Part shown: in pieces, positions 1 to 8,834 of the stretch
Numbering within the stretch: the stretch's first letter is position 1
Layout of the letters: each line of letters starts with the position of its first letter
Source of the DNA: Gammaproteobacteria bacterium
GTDB taxonomy: Bacteria > Pseudomonadota > Gammaproteobacteria > Steroidobacterales > Woeseiaceae
Direction: 5' to 3'
DNA length: 45,912 bases
Assembly (NCBI GenBank): GCA_018677555.1
Contig: JAHHOT010000043.1
Span: 1-45,912, forward strand
Notes under the pieces: model-generated
What the model was told of the DNA's origin: nothing
Databases searched by the model: none
The model's input: only the letters and a program-made list of their open reading frames with translations
Position numbers and translations under genes: made by a program

Positions 1-1
1 G

Positions 2-361
2 CGCGAGGGCATGCAGCTCGCCGACAAGCTGGACCGGTTGTTCGCCGGATACGAACCTCGACCGTCATTGCTGCACGGCGACCTGTGGGGAGGCAACTGG
101 GCTGCGGTAAACGGGGAACCCGTAATATTCGATCCCGCCGTGTACTTCGGCGATCGCGAAAGCGATCTCGCGATGACGCGCCTGTTCGGCGGCTTCGGTG
201 GGAGATTCTACGCTGCGTACAGCGAAAGCTGGCCGCTCGCGGATGGCAGCGAGGAGCGTTGTGCGCTGTACCAGCTCTATCACATTCTCAATCACCTGAA
301 CCTGTTCGGCGGCGGCTATCTGGAGCGATCGGTGCAGCTCGTGCGCGCACTGTCAATGTAG
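2..361 (+). CDS. Fructosamine kinase / ketosamine-3-kinase family protein, C-terminal part (5' end outside window)
   Basis: Translation LLHGDLWGGNWAAVNGEPVIFDPAVYFGDRESDLAMTRLFGGF has the APH-like kinase HGDLWxGN and DPA motifs of the fructosamine kinase family. Frame is open to the window edge. Confidence 0.85.
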   Translation, partial: REGMQLADKLDRLFAGYEPRPSLLHGDLWGGNWAAVNGEPVIFDPAVYFGDRESDLAMTRLFGGFGGRFYAAYSESWPLADGSEERCALYQLYHILNHLNLFGGGYLERSVQLVRALSM

Positions 362-367
362 GGGACA

Positions 368-751
368 ATGATCAGCCGTCGCGAATTTACTGTAGGTGCT
401 GGCATGCTCGTGCTTGCGTCGCTGAGCGGCTGCCAGCCTGAAAAGGAGAAGCCTCCGATGTTCGGAATTATCGGCAAAATGATCGCCAACGAAGAAAAGC
501 GCGATGAACTCATCGCGATACTGCTTGAGGGTACGAAAGACATGCCGGGTTGCCTGAGCTATGTCATCGCCCGGGACTCGGCAGATGACAACGCGTTATG
601 GATTACCGAGGTTTGGGACAACCAGGAAAGTCACCAGGCGTCGCTGTCGCTGGAACCCGTGCAACAAGCGATAGCGAAAGGCAGGCCGCTGATCGCCGGC
701 TTTGGTGAGCGAATCGAAACGTCGCCGGTGGGCGGCTACGGTTTGAGTTGA
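368..751 (+). CDS. Antibiotic biosynthesis monooxygenase (ABM)-domain protein with N-terminal RR/lipoprotein-like export signal
   Basis: MISRREFTVGAGMLVLASLSGC (RR motif plus LSGC lipobox-like) followed by a dimeric ferredoxin-like ABM pattern (KRDELIAILLEGTKDMPGCLSYVIARD...WITEVWDNQESHQASL). Confidence 0.75.
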   Translation: MISRREFTVGAGMLVLASLSGCQPEKEKPPMFGIIGKMIANEEKRDELIAILLEGTKDMPGCLSYVIARDSADDNALWITEVWDNQESHQASLSLEPVQQAIAKGRPLIAGFGERIETSPVGGYGLS

Positions 752-930
752 ATACTCCGGCGAGGTCAGAAAATGAGTTTACCCAGACTGCATGACTGGC
801 TTCAGGTTGCTGGCGTTGCTGGCGGAAGTTGAAAGTATGATGAGCCAGCGGTGTAAGTCTGAGGATCCGTGATCGGATTGGTCTGGCGCTAACGACTGTT
901 ACCCACTGAATAATTCCTACCACACAGCGA

Positions 931-1389
931 TCACTGCATGATTCTCGCCTGCACGTCCGGATCGGGGATGTCGCAGAAGCTTGCTCTACCGAGAAAGCGG
1001 TAGCGGTTCCTGGCTACGATGCCGTACAGGTAATCCTGAACGCGCCGCGGTAATACACGAAACACACCAAGAGCCTTCCATATGCCACCGAGCTCGGCGC
1101 CAACGCGGACGATCGCGTCAAGCGATGTATAGGCACGCCCTTCCTTGACGTAGAGCCACGACAGGGGATCATCCGGGCTCATGCCGTAGTGGCGCATCAA
1201 GGCAGCCCCGAGTTCAGACTGCATTGGAACAATGCGGAATTTTCGGTCGCGATCGTTTTTTGCAATCCAGCGAGCGCCCTTTGCACACAGGCCGCAGTTT
1301 GCATCCATCACGGTGAAGTGATCGGGCGGCTCGAATGGGGGCACCGAGGCGTCGTCAAGAAATGAGTAGACGTTAGTGGATAGCCGCAT
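931..1389 (-). CDS. DUF393 (DCC family) thiol-disulfide oxidoreductase-like protein
   Basis: 152 aa from ATG at 1389: HFTVMDANCGLCAKGARWIAKNDRDRKFRIVPMQSE...DPLSWLYVKEGRAYTSLDAIV matches the DCC family DxxCxxC pattern. The 411 aa ORF track entry includes a spurious upstream extension. Confidence 0.85.
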   Translation of the reverse strand: MRLSTNVYSFLDDASVPPFEPPDHFTVMDANCGLCAKGARWIAKNDRDRKFRIVPMQSELGAALMRHYGMSPDDPLSWLYVKEGRAYTSLDAIVRVGAELGGIWKALGVFRVLPRRVQDYLYGIVARNRYRFLGRASFCDIPDPDVQARIMQ

Positions 1390-1539
1390 CGGGATACAGG
1401 CAGAGCAAATCCGAATGATTGCAGCAGTGTAGCGAAAAACGGCGCACTCGAATTCCACGGCAGTGAGCAAGCAATTTCGTGGCGAACTGGGTCCTTGAGC
1501 TACAATTGTTTTCACCCCTCGAATCAATAGCAAACCCCG

Positions 1540-2157
1540 ATGGAATCGCGCACACGTTTGCCAGGCAAGCTCACCTTTCGCCCGTTGACGCCGCGCTACA
1601 TGAATGACCTGAGTGAGGTGCTTCGCGGTAGCTGGGGTTCGGGGTGCTGGTGCATGTACCCACGCCTGACTGAAAAGCAGACCCGTGAATTGCCGGGAGA
1701 GGGCACTCTCAGCGCACGCAAATGTGACGCAATGACGAAGCTGGCACGCCGCCGCCGTGCCCCGGGTTTGCTTGCGTTCCTGGGCGATGATCCGGCCGGA
1801 TGGGTCGCCGTTGCGCCACGGGAGGAATTTGCCCGGGTCGACGCGTCGCGGGCTACACCGCGCGTCGATGACGTAAACGTTTGGATCATTCCCTGCGTAA
1901 CCGTTCGAAAGACCGAACGTGGCAACGGTATCGCCGTCGAATTGATTCGTGCCGCGGTCGATTACGCTGCTCAAAATGGCGCGCCAGCCGTCGAGGCCTA
2001 TCCGCGGGCTGGCGACAAGCGCACCGAGGCGGATAACCTGTTCTTCGGCACCGAGACGATGTTTCGCCGTGCCGGCTTTCGGGTTGTACGGAAACCGCCG
2101 AAGAATCTTCCCCGCAACTGGGTTCCGAGGGTCACCATGCGGACAACGCTCGGATAA
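1540..2157 (+). CDS. GNAT family N-acetyltransferase
   Basis: 205 aa; LTFRPLTPRYMNDLSEVLRG...PAGWVAVAPREEF...VTVRKTERGNGIAVELIRAAVDYAAQNGAPAVEAYP is GNAT-like (modified R/Q-x-x-G-x-G/A motif). Confidence 0.8.
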   Translation: MESRTRLPGKLTFRPLTPRYMNDLSEVLRGSWGSGCWCMYPRLTEKQTRELPGEGTLSARKCDAMTKLARRRRAPGLLAFLGDDPAGWVAVAPREEFARVDASRATPRVDDVNVWIIPCVTVRKTERGNGIAVELIRAAVDYAAQNGAPAVEAYPRAGDKRTEADNLFFGTETMFRRAGFRVVRKPPKNLPRNWVPRVTMRTTLG

Positions 2158-2229
2158 CGGAAACAATGTGGTGTCGGGAGACCACCCTGTGCAATGCTGC
2201 CCAACTATAAAAACAAAAAAGGATCGCTA

Positions 2230-3582
2230 ATGAGCACTTCCAACGGTGCGCAAGTTGAAGGACTGAGACGTGAGATCGGCGTTCGTGCCCTGGGTATTAG
2301 CATCGTCAACCTCGTGGTTGGTGGAGGAATTTTTGTTCTGCCAGGCTTGATCGCGGTACAGCTTGGGTCGGCTGCAATCGTTGCTTATCTCGTTTGCTCT
2401 TTGACTGTCGGCCTGGTGTTTCTTTGTTTTGCTGAAATTGGCAGTCGCATCACCCGCAGCGGCGGGGCGTACGCCTATATTGAGGAAGCGTTCGGACCTT
2501 TCGCGGGCTTCATAGCGTCAGTGCTTTTCTGGTTCGGGTTTGCAGCTCTTTCAGATGCTGCCATTACAGTCGCTATGGTGGAAACGATGGCCATAGCGTT
2601 CCCAATTCTTGCCGAACCTGTGCCACGTGGCATCTTTATCATTGCCCTATTCACGTTTCTGGTCATTGTGAACATCATGGGCGTCAAAGCTGGCGTGAGG
2701 CTGGTTGTATTTAATACGATGGTTAAACTGGTTCCACTGATACTTTTACTGGCGGTCGGGCTTTTCGCAATCAACTTCGAGAACCTTTCAATTACGGAGT
2801 GGCCGACATTGTCCAGCATCGGCGCGGCCACCGTTATTTTGTTTTTTGCGTTTGGCGGGGCCGAGTCCGGACTGAGTGCCAGCGGGGAAATCAAAAACCC
2901 GTCCAGGACCGTGCCTTTGGGTTTGTTGGTCGGTCTCACAGGGATTCTTGCGCTATACATAGGCTTGCAGAGTGTAGCGCAGGGGGTACTCGGCTCGGAG
3001 CTTGCAAATAACACAGAAGCGCCACTCGCTGCGGTTGCGACCGCCGTATTCGGCGAATGGGGTGCAAAGATGCTCCTGGTTGCGGGCGTTATCTCGATTT
3101 ACAGCACAGTAAGTGGAGACATGCTCGGCACACCAAGGGTGGTCTTTGCCTCGGCCCGCGATAAAAATCTGCCAGGTTTTCTGGCGGCTGTGCACCCGAA
3201 ATACAAGACGCCATATGTAGCGGTGATTTTCTTCGCAGCAATCGTATGCGCGTTTGCGCTAAGTGGCACATTCAAGCCGCTAGCGGTGTTGTCATCCGGC
3301 TCACTCCTCGTCATTTACGCAGGCGTCAGCCTTGCCGTACTTCGTTTACGCCACAGGGATGGTGAGCCAGGCGCAGGCCAGTTCAAGGTGCCTTTTGGCG
3401 CCACTATCCCGATTTTGAGTTGTCTCGTGGTCGGGTGGCTGCTTTTGCAACTCACTGCCGAGGAGGCAACCGGGCTAGCCGCACTGATAGGAGCCTCGAT
3501 CTTGATCTATGCAATACGAATCATAAGCAGACGGGTACAGGGTGGAAAAGAATCGAGACCTGTCAACGACTCTGGTTTGTAG
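2230..3582 (+). CDS. APC superfamily amino acid permease
   Basis: About 450 aa, 12-TM-like; LGISIVNLVVGGGIFVLPGL and SGGAYAYIEEAFGPFAGF are APC signatures. AAGGA upstream of the ATG at 2230. Confidence 0.9.
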   Translation: MSTSNGAQVEGLRREIGVRALGISIVNLVVGGGIFVLPGLIAVQLGSAAIVAYLVCSLTVGLVFLCFAEIGSRITRSGGAYAYIEEAFGPFAGFIASVLFWFGFAALSDAAITVAMVETMAIAFPILAEPVPRGIFIIALFTFLVIVNIMGVKAGVRLVVFNTMVKLVPLILLLAVGLFAINFENLSITEWPTLSSIGAATVILFFAFGGAESGLSASGEIKNPSRTVPLGLLVGLTGILALYIGLQSVAQGVLGSELANNTEAPLAAVATAVFGEWGAKMLLVAGVISIYSTVSGDMLGTPRVVFASARDKNLPGFLAAVHPKYKTPYVAVIFFAAIVCAFALSGTFKPLAVLSSGSLLVIYAGVSLAVLRLRHRDGEPGAGQFKVPFGATIPILSCLVVGWLLLQLTAEEATGLAALIGASILIYAIRIISRRVQGGKESRPVNDSGL

Positions 3583-3625
3583 GGCTTACACCTGATTTAG
3601 TGATAAGGATGTCCGCTTTGTGGGG

Positions 3626-3677
3626 TCAATAGCTTCCGATTCTAGCAATACCTGCTGACCGTATCAGAATGGCCAAT
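3626..3677 (+). repeat. Copy 1 of a degenerate dispersed repeat (left flank of lipoprotein pair)
   Basis: tcaatagcttccgattctagcaatacctgctgaccgtatcagaatggccaat aligns colinearly with 5252-5303. Confidence 0.7.
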
Positions 3678-3972
3678 AGAGGTCAGAACAGGGCACTGTC
3701 AGGCGACTTCGTCAGGGGTGACCGATAGAGCCATAAAAACCGAACCGCGCTCCCAAAGTATTCGGTGGAGTTCATTTATGCGAATCAAGCCGTAAATATC
3801 GCGTTTTTTTTGCAGTATTCTCCCTAGTTATCCGGAACTTATGATGGTCCGACCCTGTTAACACCTATGTCCTGGAATGGGCTCAATGTGGCCATTGGTT
3901 GTGTTAAGTGTCATGAAGATAAGATCACTCAGTACAATACACTCGTGAGCTGAGCAGCAAAGGCGAACCAAA

Positions 3973-4611
3973 ATGAACGAGAAAACAAGTTGTTGCCGGC
4001 GCGTTCAGAAGTCCGCGCCGGCGATTTCGGTGCTAGCACTGCTGGCAGTGTTAGTCGGTGGATGCGATACGACGGAACAGGACTGGGAGACCGCAAAGTT
4101 GGACGGTACCAGGGACGCTTACACGGCCTTCCTGAAAGACCATCCCACAGGCAGCCAATCTGACGAAGCATTGCGGGCTATTGAGACTCTCGATTGGGAG
4201 GCAGCTGAATCAGACGGTTCGTCGGCGATGCTCAAGCACTACTTGAAGACATATCCAGATGGCCGCTATGTCGAGCAAGCAACTTCCAGTATGAACGAGC
4301 TTAACCAGTACAGAGTCGTCGACACGACCGAGGTCGTCTGTTCCTTGAAAGATTTTTACTACCAGGGACTAATAGGTAGTGAGCCTGGTGTTGTTGAACC
4401 AACAGCCGGAGAAATTGGTTCATTCGAATGTCGCCTTCCAACCCAAACTGAAACAACCGTCATACCTCTTTCGCAATACGCGTTTGCACAAGGCGGCGTT
4501 GTCACGAGGGACTTTGGCGTATTTAAAGTGTTCTTTTCTTTCGGGTCGGGCACTTCGATAATGCTGACTGGAATTCAAATTGAGCAGTTGAAAGATTTTC
4601 TCGCCGAGTAA
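3973..4611 (+). CDS. Hypothetical lipoprotein with two tandem approx. 35-aa repeats
   Basis: Signal peptide plus lipobox LVGGC. Internal repeat WETAKLDGTRDAYTAFLKDHPTGSQSDEALRAIETLD / WEAAESDGSSAMLKHYLKTYPDGRYVEQATSSM. Confidence 0.7.
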   Translation: MNEKTSCCRRVQKSAPAISVLALLAVLVGGCDTTEQDWETAKLDGTRDAYTAFLKDHPTGSQSDEALRAIETLDWEAAESDGSSAMLKHYLKTYPDGRYVEQATSSMNELNQYRVVDTTEVVCSLKDFYYQGLIGSEPGVVEPTAGEIGSFECRLPTQTETTVIPLSQYAFAQGGVVTRDFGVFKVFFSFGSGTSIMLTGIQIEQLKDFLAE

Positions 4612-4652
4612 GCCTTTCCATGAGAATCGCGGTTCGACCCCTACTACGCTGG

Positions 4653-5168
4653 TCAACGCATGTCGTACGCGTTGGTTGATTCCCAGTAGGCCCCCAATAC
4701 CTTCATAGGCGGTGACGCTGAAAGGCTAACCGAGACAACCTCGGTGCCCCTTTCGATCGTTTTGCCAGAGCAGCTTGCTCGGTAGCACACGCTCAACTCG
4801 TTCTCGCCCGCGAACTTTCCGTCTTGCGTCCATCCGAACGCTGGCCCGCAAAACTCCCTTTTCTCGCCTTGCGCAGTTGTAACGAGCACTGAAACTGTAG
4901 AGTCGTTCAGGAACTGGCCGACCTCTGATTTAAGTTGTTCTTTTGTATGCGGTGCAGGTGTGCCTGAGCCGAGTGCAAGACAGACGTTCGCGACTGATCC
5001 TACAACTGACGCGTTACTCAACATGACAGTCAGTGGCTTTAGAGGTATTTCAGTCTCAGATTCGACGACAGTGACGAAACTATACGCCTGTGGCCAACTC
5101 GGAATTGATGAGTCGCACCCAACCATCAGAATAGTTGCAATGAACAGGGCGACGATGCTGGACTGCAT
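4653..5168 (-). CDS. Hypothetical lipoprotein
   Basis: MQSSIVALFIATILMVGCDSS signal peptide/lipobox. No recognisable domain. Confidence 0.6.
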   Translation of the reverse strand: MQSSIVALFIATILMVGCDSSIPSWPQAYSFVTVVESETEIPLKPLTVMLSNASVVGSVANVCLALGSGTPAPHTKEQLKSEVGQFLNDSTVSVLVTTAQGEKREFCGPAFGWTQDGKFAGENELSVCYRASCSGKTIERGTEVVSVSLSASPPMKVLGAYWESTNAYDMR

Positions 5169-5251
5169 CTGAGAACCGGCGCGCAATCCGATCAAGATTT
5201 TCTACTCCGGATACGAACAAATCATTAGGTTGTGCGAATGACTGCAACGGA

Positions 5252-5303
5252 TCAACAGCTGCCGATTCTAGCAATTCTTGCTGACCGTCTCAGTTGTGCC
5301 AAT
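5252..5303 (+). repeat. Copy 2 of a degenerate dispersed repeat (right flank of lipoprotein pair)
   Basis: tcaacagctgccgattctagcaattcttgctgaccgtctcagttgtgccaat; same orientation as 3626-3677, with shared core ccgattctagcaat..c.tgctgaccgt.tcag. Confidence 0.7.
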
Positions 5304-5420
5304 GAAGGACACTGAAACAATTCATTTCGCCAAAACGAAATTCCAGCTTTCTACCGGCACGCAGACCTTGATCCGTCGCGGGCGGATCGTTACGCGCGAA
5401 ACCTGAAGTAGTTTCGAGCA

Positions 5421-5440
5421 AATCCGCCACGTGGCGGATC
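5421..5440. repeat. Palindrome AATCCGCCACGTGGCGGATC
   Basis: Perfect 18-bp palindrome ATCCGCCACGTGGCGGAT centred on CACGTG, followed by CTTTT on the + strand. Confidence 0.75.
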
Positions 5441-5511
5441 TTTTCCCAGGTTGGAAAAATTGGGGCGCACCCTTGATCTGGTGGGCGCCACTCTTCGCCT
5501 CGCTCTCCCCG

Positions 5512-6366
5512 CTACGAGAGCTGCGCAAGATACTCCTGTGCCATTTCGACAGCTGTTTTGTGCGGCCGGCCGACAATCTCCTCGAAGTCGGATTCCAGCT
5601 CAAACGCGCCATTGGCGATACCAACGTAGATTCCCGCGATTATTTGCCCCATGAAGTCGCCGTGCTCTGCGACACGGCTCGCGATGTAGTCATCCACTGA
5701 CATCGGCTTATAGACGAGCGAGGTACCAAATACCTGGTTCATCGCTTCAGCCAGTTCGGCCTGGGTGATTCCCGGTCCAGCCAGGTGAAAGGTTTTATTG
5801 TTGAAACGCTTATCGACGATAAGCGCTGCATAAGCGCGCGCAAGTTCCGCGCGGCTGGTGTAACTGCATAGACGATCGCCCGCGCAATTCTCGATAGCGC
5901 CCGCTTCAGCGTATGTGTCGCGATAGTCGAAATCGGGCTCAATATACAAGCCGTTCCTTCCCACGACCCATTCCATGCCGGATTGCCTGAGCACGTCCTC
6001 GGTATCGTGCATGCAGGCAACGACGGGATCGAATCCGCCGCAACTGGCGTTGCTCCCGATACTGGTAAACAGGATCTTGCGAACGCCGGCTGTCTGGGCC
6101 GCCTGGACAACGTTAGTGTGCTGCACGATACGCTCGTCGGGCGGCGCCATGCCGGAGATCAGTATGCAGACGTCGATGCCAGCAAGCGATTTTTCGAGCT
6201 GGGCTTTGTGATCGTAGTCACCCGGTCGAATTTCGATACCGAGATCGGCCGCCTTATCGGGCGTCCGTGCGAGGCCTGTCAATTCGTGTTCGGGTTCCGC
6301 GACCTTGAGCTGCCTGATCAGCGTGCGGCCGAACTGACCGCTGGCAGCCGTGACTGCAATTTTCAT
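5512..6366 (-). CDS. NmrA-like / atypical SDR NAD(P)H-binding oxidoreductase
   Basis: MKIAVTAASGQFGRTLIRQLKVAEPEHELTGLARTPDKAADLGIEIRPGDYDHKAQLEKSLAGIDVCILIS: GxxGxxG-like Rossmann start and QOR2/NmrA-type layout. Confidence 0.88.
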   Translation of the reverse strand: MKIAVTAASGQFGRTLIRQLKVAEPEHELTGLARTPDKAADLGIEIRPGDYDHKAQLEKSLAGIDVCILISGMAPPDERIVQHTNVVQAAQTAGVRKILFTSIGSNASCGGFDPVVACMHDTEDVLRQSGMEWVVGRNGLYIEPDFDYRDTYAEAGAIENCAGDRLCSYTSRAELARAYAALIVDKRFNNKTFHLAGPGITQAELAEAMNQVFGTSLVYKPMSVDDYIASRVAEHGDFMGQIIAGIYVGIANGAFELESDFEEIVGRPHKTAVEMAQEYLAQLS

Positions 6367-6409
6367 TTCGTTTTGTCGTCCCTGTTGCAACAGGCGTGAC
6401 CCGGAAAAA

Positions 6410-7153
6410 TCAATCTTCCGACTCGTCCACCTCGTAGGCTTCGCCAAGGAAATCCGAATCGAACACGAATAACTTCGTACCTTCCGGCGCTTTCAGTTCC
6501 AGGAACGCGCCTTCAAAGCCTGGAAATTCCTTGTGAACGATTCCCTGCAGGTCGATGACGGATGCCAGCAACGACTTGTCAGGGCACTTGAAACAGAGCG
6601 ACGGGCTCTCGAGCGCAATACTTTCGCTCAGGCCAAGCGAGACGCCGCCGGCGTCGAAACGCATGTGTGTCGTGGGTTCCTCGCGCAGCTCGAGCAATTT
6701 CGGTGCCAGCGGCGCCCAGAAGCGGCCACCACGCAGAGCATCTCGCGTCGGCAGCGTTACCTCGAACCAGCCGCCGCAGACAGAATTGTCGATACTTTCA
6801 TCCGGAGGTGAGAATGTCCGCGCTTCGAGCATCCAGATGTTGTTCCTGTCGCGATCCTGCAACCCGAGCTGGTTGAATTCTTCCAGGTCGACTTTAATTA
6901 TCGTGAACTCGAAGCCGTGGTCGGCCATCGAGCGCGCGCGTTTTGCCAGGTCCGCCTGCACGAAGGTCAGCGCGGGGCTCGCGATTTCCGCTTCGTGCAG
7001 ACCGATGCAGAGATTGCCGTCGGACACCACCGCATACCTGTGTGGCCATACGTCACCGCTTTCCTGTTCCGCGAATCCCAGGGACTTGTAGAACGCAAGC
7101 GATTCGAGAATGTCGGATGTACGCACGCTGAATTCGAGGTAGTGTCCCAACAC
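6410..7153 (-). CDS. VOC (glyoxalase/bleomycin resistance) superfamily protein
   Basis: LEFSVRTSDILESLAFYKSLGFAEQES...YAVVSDGNLCIGLHEAE...LGLQDRDRNNIWMLEARTF: duplicated betaalphabetabetabeta VOC pattern. Confidence 0.75.
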   Translation of the reverse strand: MLGHYLEFSVRTSDILESLAFYKSLGFAEQESGDVWPHRYAVVSDGNLCIGLHEAEIASPALTFVQADLAKRARSMADHGFEFTIIKVDLEEFNQLGLQDRDRNNIWMLEARTFSPPDESIDNSVCGGWFEVTLPTRDALRGGRFWAPLAPKLLELREEPTTHMRFDAGGVSLGLSESIALESPSLCFKCPDKSLLASVIDLQGIVHKEFPGFEGAFLELKAPEGTKLFVFDSDFLGEAYEVDESED

Positions 7154-7155
7154 CG

Positions 7156-8268
7156 CTAGAATTCCGAACCCATTGCGCGTGCGCGTTGCCGGCTTTTCTC
7201 GAGCTGCCGGGCAGCTTCGGACACACTCCAGTCCGGAGACGCCTCGGGCCAGCCACTCACCGTTCGCTCGACCGTGCGGCTCAGGAACGACACATGGTCG
7301 TCGCGGGCATTCAGTGCGGGGATATAGCGAAGTTCACCGCCCCCGGACTCGGCAAAGATCTCGGCGTTCTGCATGGCGATTTCTTCGAGCGTCTCCAGGC
7401 AATCCGCCGAGAATCCGGGGCAGACAACGTCGAGTTTTTTCATGCCCTCCTTACCCAGCCGTTGTACTTCCTCGTCCGTGTACGGCCGCAGCCACTCCTG
7501 GCGTCCGACACGCGACTGGAAGCTCAACTGCCAGTCGCCTTCTTCCAGGTCGAGCGAGTCGGCAAGAAGGCGCCCGGTTTTCTGGCACTGGCAGTGATAC
7601 GGGTCGCCGTCGAGCAATGTCTGCTTCGGCACGCCGTGGAACGACATCAGCAATCGGTCGCCGCGACCGTTGACGTCCCAGAAATCACGCACGCTGGCGG
7701 CCAGGGCGGCAATGTATCCCGCCGAATCGTGATAGTGATTGATGAAACGGAGTTCCGGCACCCAGCGGCGTCGCGATAGCGATTTCACGACCGCATCGAA
7801 AACGGACCCTGTCGTCGTTCCCGAGTATTGTGGATACATCGGCAGCAGGACGATGCGCCGCACGCAGTTGTCGAACATTCGCTTCAGCGCAGCGTCGATC
7901 GATGGATTGCCGTAGGACATGGCAAGCTCGACGTTGACTGCGCCAGACAACCTGTTGGACAGTTTTTCCTGCAGGAGATCACGAATGTCCTGCGAGTGCA
8001 GCAACAATGGCGAGCCTTGCTCCGTCCAGATTTTCTCGTACGCTTCGGCCGATCGGGCCGGCCGCACGCGCAATATGTAGCCATGCAGAATCAGGCGCCA
8101 TATCGGCCGGGGTACCTCGATCACACGAGGGTCCGCCAGGAATTCCCCAAGGTAGCGCCGCACCGCGGACGGCGTCGGCGCCTCGGGTGTACCCAGGTTG
8201 ACGAGCAAAACGCCGAGTGACTCCGGCAATCCGTGTTCGTACTGAGGCGAGGCTTCGAAGCGTGGCAT
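7156..8268 (-). CDS. hemH: Ferrochelatase
   Basis: GVLLVNLGTPEAPTPSAVRRYLGEFLADPRVIE...LLPMYPQYSGTTTGS...LLMSFHGVPKQTLLDGDPYHCQCQKTGRLLA...VVCPGFSADCLETLEEIAMQN: diagnostic ferrochelatase motifs. Confidence 0.97.
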   Translation of the reverse strand: MPRFEASPQYEHGLPESLGVLLVNLGTPEAPTPSAVRRYLGEFLADPRVIEVPRPIWRLILHGYILRVRPARSAEAYEKIWTEQGSPLLLHSQDIRDLLQEKLSNRLSGAVNVELAMSYGNPSIDAALKRMFDNCVRRIVLLPMYPQYSGTTTGSVFDAVVKSLSRRRWVPELRFINHYHDSAGYIAALAASVRDFWDVNGRGDRLLMSFHGVPKQTLLDGDPYHCQCQKTGRLLADSLDLEEGDWQLSFQSRVGRQEWLRPYTDEEVQRLGKEGMKKLDVVCPGFSADCLETLEEIAMQNAEIFAESGGGELRYIPALNARDDHVSFLSRTVERTVSGWPEASPDWSVSEAARQLEKSRQRARAMGSEF

Positions 8269-8399
8269 AGGGCTCGGTGGCTGGGGATAACGCAAGTGCT
8301 TGACGAACAATACTAAATTGACCGAAGCGATTCTACAGACGGTTGTCATTTCGCCGTATCTGCACGTAGCATTGCACGCAATCTGACACGGGGGAAGTT

Positions 8400-8834
8400 A
8401 TGGAAAACAAAATGGAGAGGCCGAGCCCTGATCGCTGGACGCTTATCCGGGACGTCGCCGTGTTCCAGGTCAAGGTCATTTTCGACGGTTTACGCGATCT
8501 CCTGCTCGTGCCGATATCGCTGGTCACCGGGCTCGTCACCCTCGTAGGCGGCGGTACGGAGTTCTACGACCTGCTGCGACTGGGGCGTCGCAGCGAACGG
8601 TGGATCAATCTGTTTGGCGCTGCGGAGCGCGTTCACGGGCCCCCCTCGGACGCGGAACGGTTTGCCGCCGAGGACATCGACGAACTGGCCGCGCGAGTGG
8701 AATCGTTCATCGTCAATGAATACAAGCGCGGCGGCGTCACAGCGCAGGCAAAAGACCGGCTGGACTACGCCATCGACCGCATGCTGAAAATGCGCAAGGG
8801 AGACAGCGGGCCGACGGAACAAGACAAAAACTAG
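8400..8834 (+). CDS. Conserved hypothetical protein with a hydrophobic segment
   Basis: 144 aa; central LLLVPISLVTGLVTLVGGG and a charged helical tail. Ends convergently with the symporter gene (shared CTAG). Confidence 0.6.
   Translation: MENKMERPSPDRWTLIRDVAVFQVKVIFDGLRDLLLVPISLVTGLVTLVGGGTEFYDLLRLGRRSERWINLFGAAERVHGPPSDAERFAAEDIDELAARVESFIVNEYKRGGVTAQAKDRLDYAIDRMLKMRKGDSGPTEQDKN

Noticed and set aside
931-2166. 411-aa minus-strand ORF as a single gene
   Set aside because: Only the last 152 aa (from 1389) look like a protein family (DUF393). The upstream part is the antisense shadow of the GNAT gene 1540-2157.
2620-2633. TGCCACGTGGCA palindrome in the APC permease gene
   Set aside because: Only 12 bp, in conserved coding sequence, and lacks the AATCC...GGATT outer arms of the two longer palindromes.
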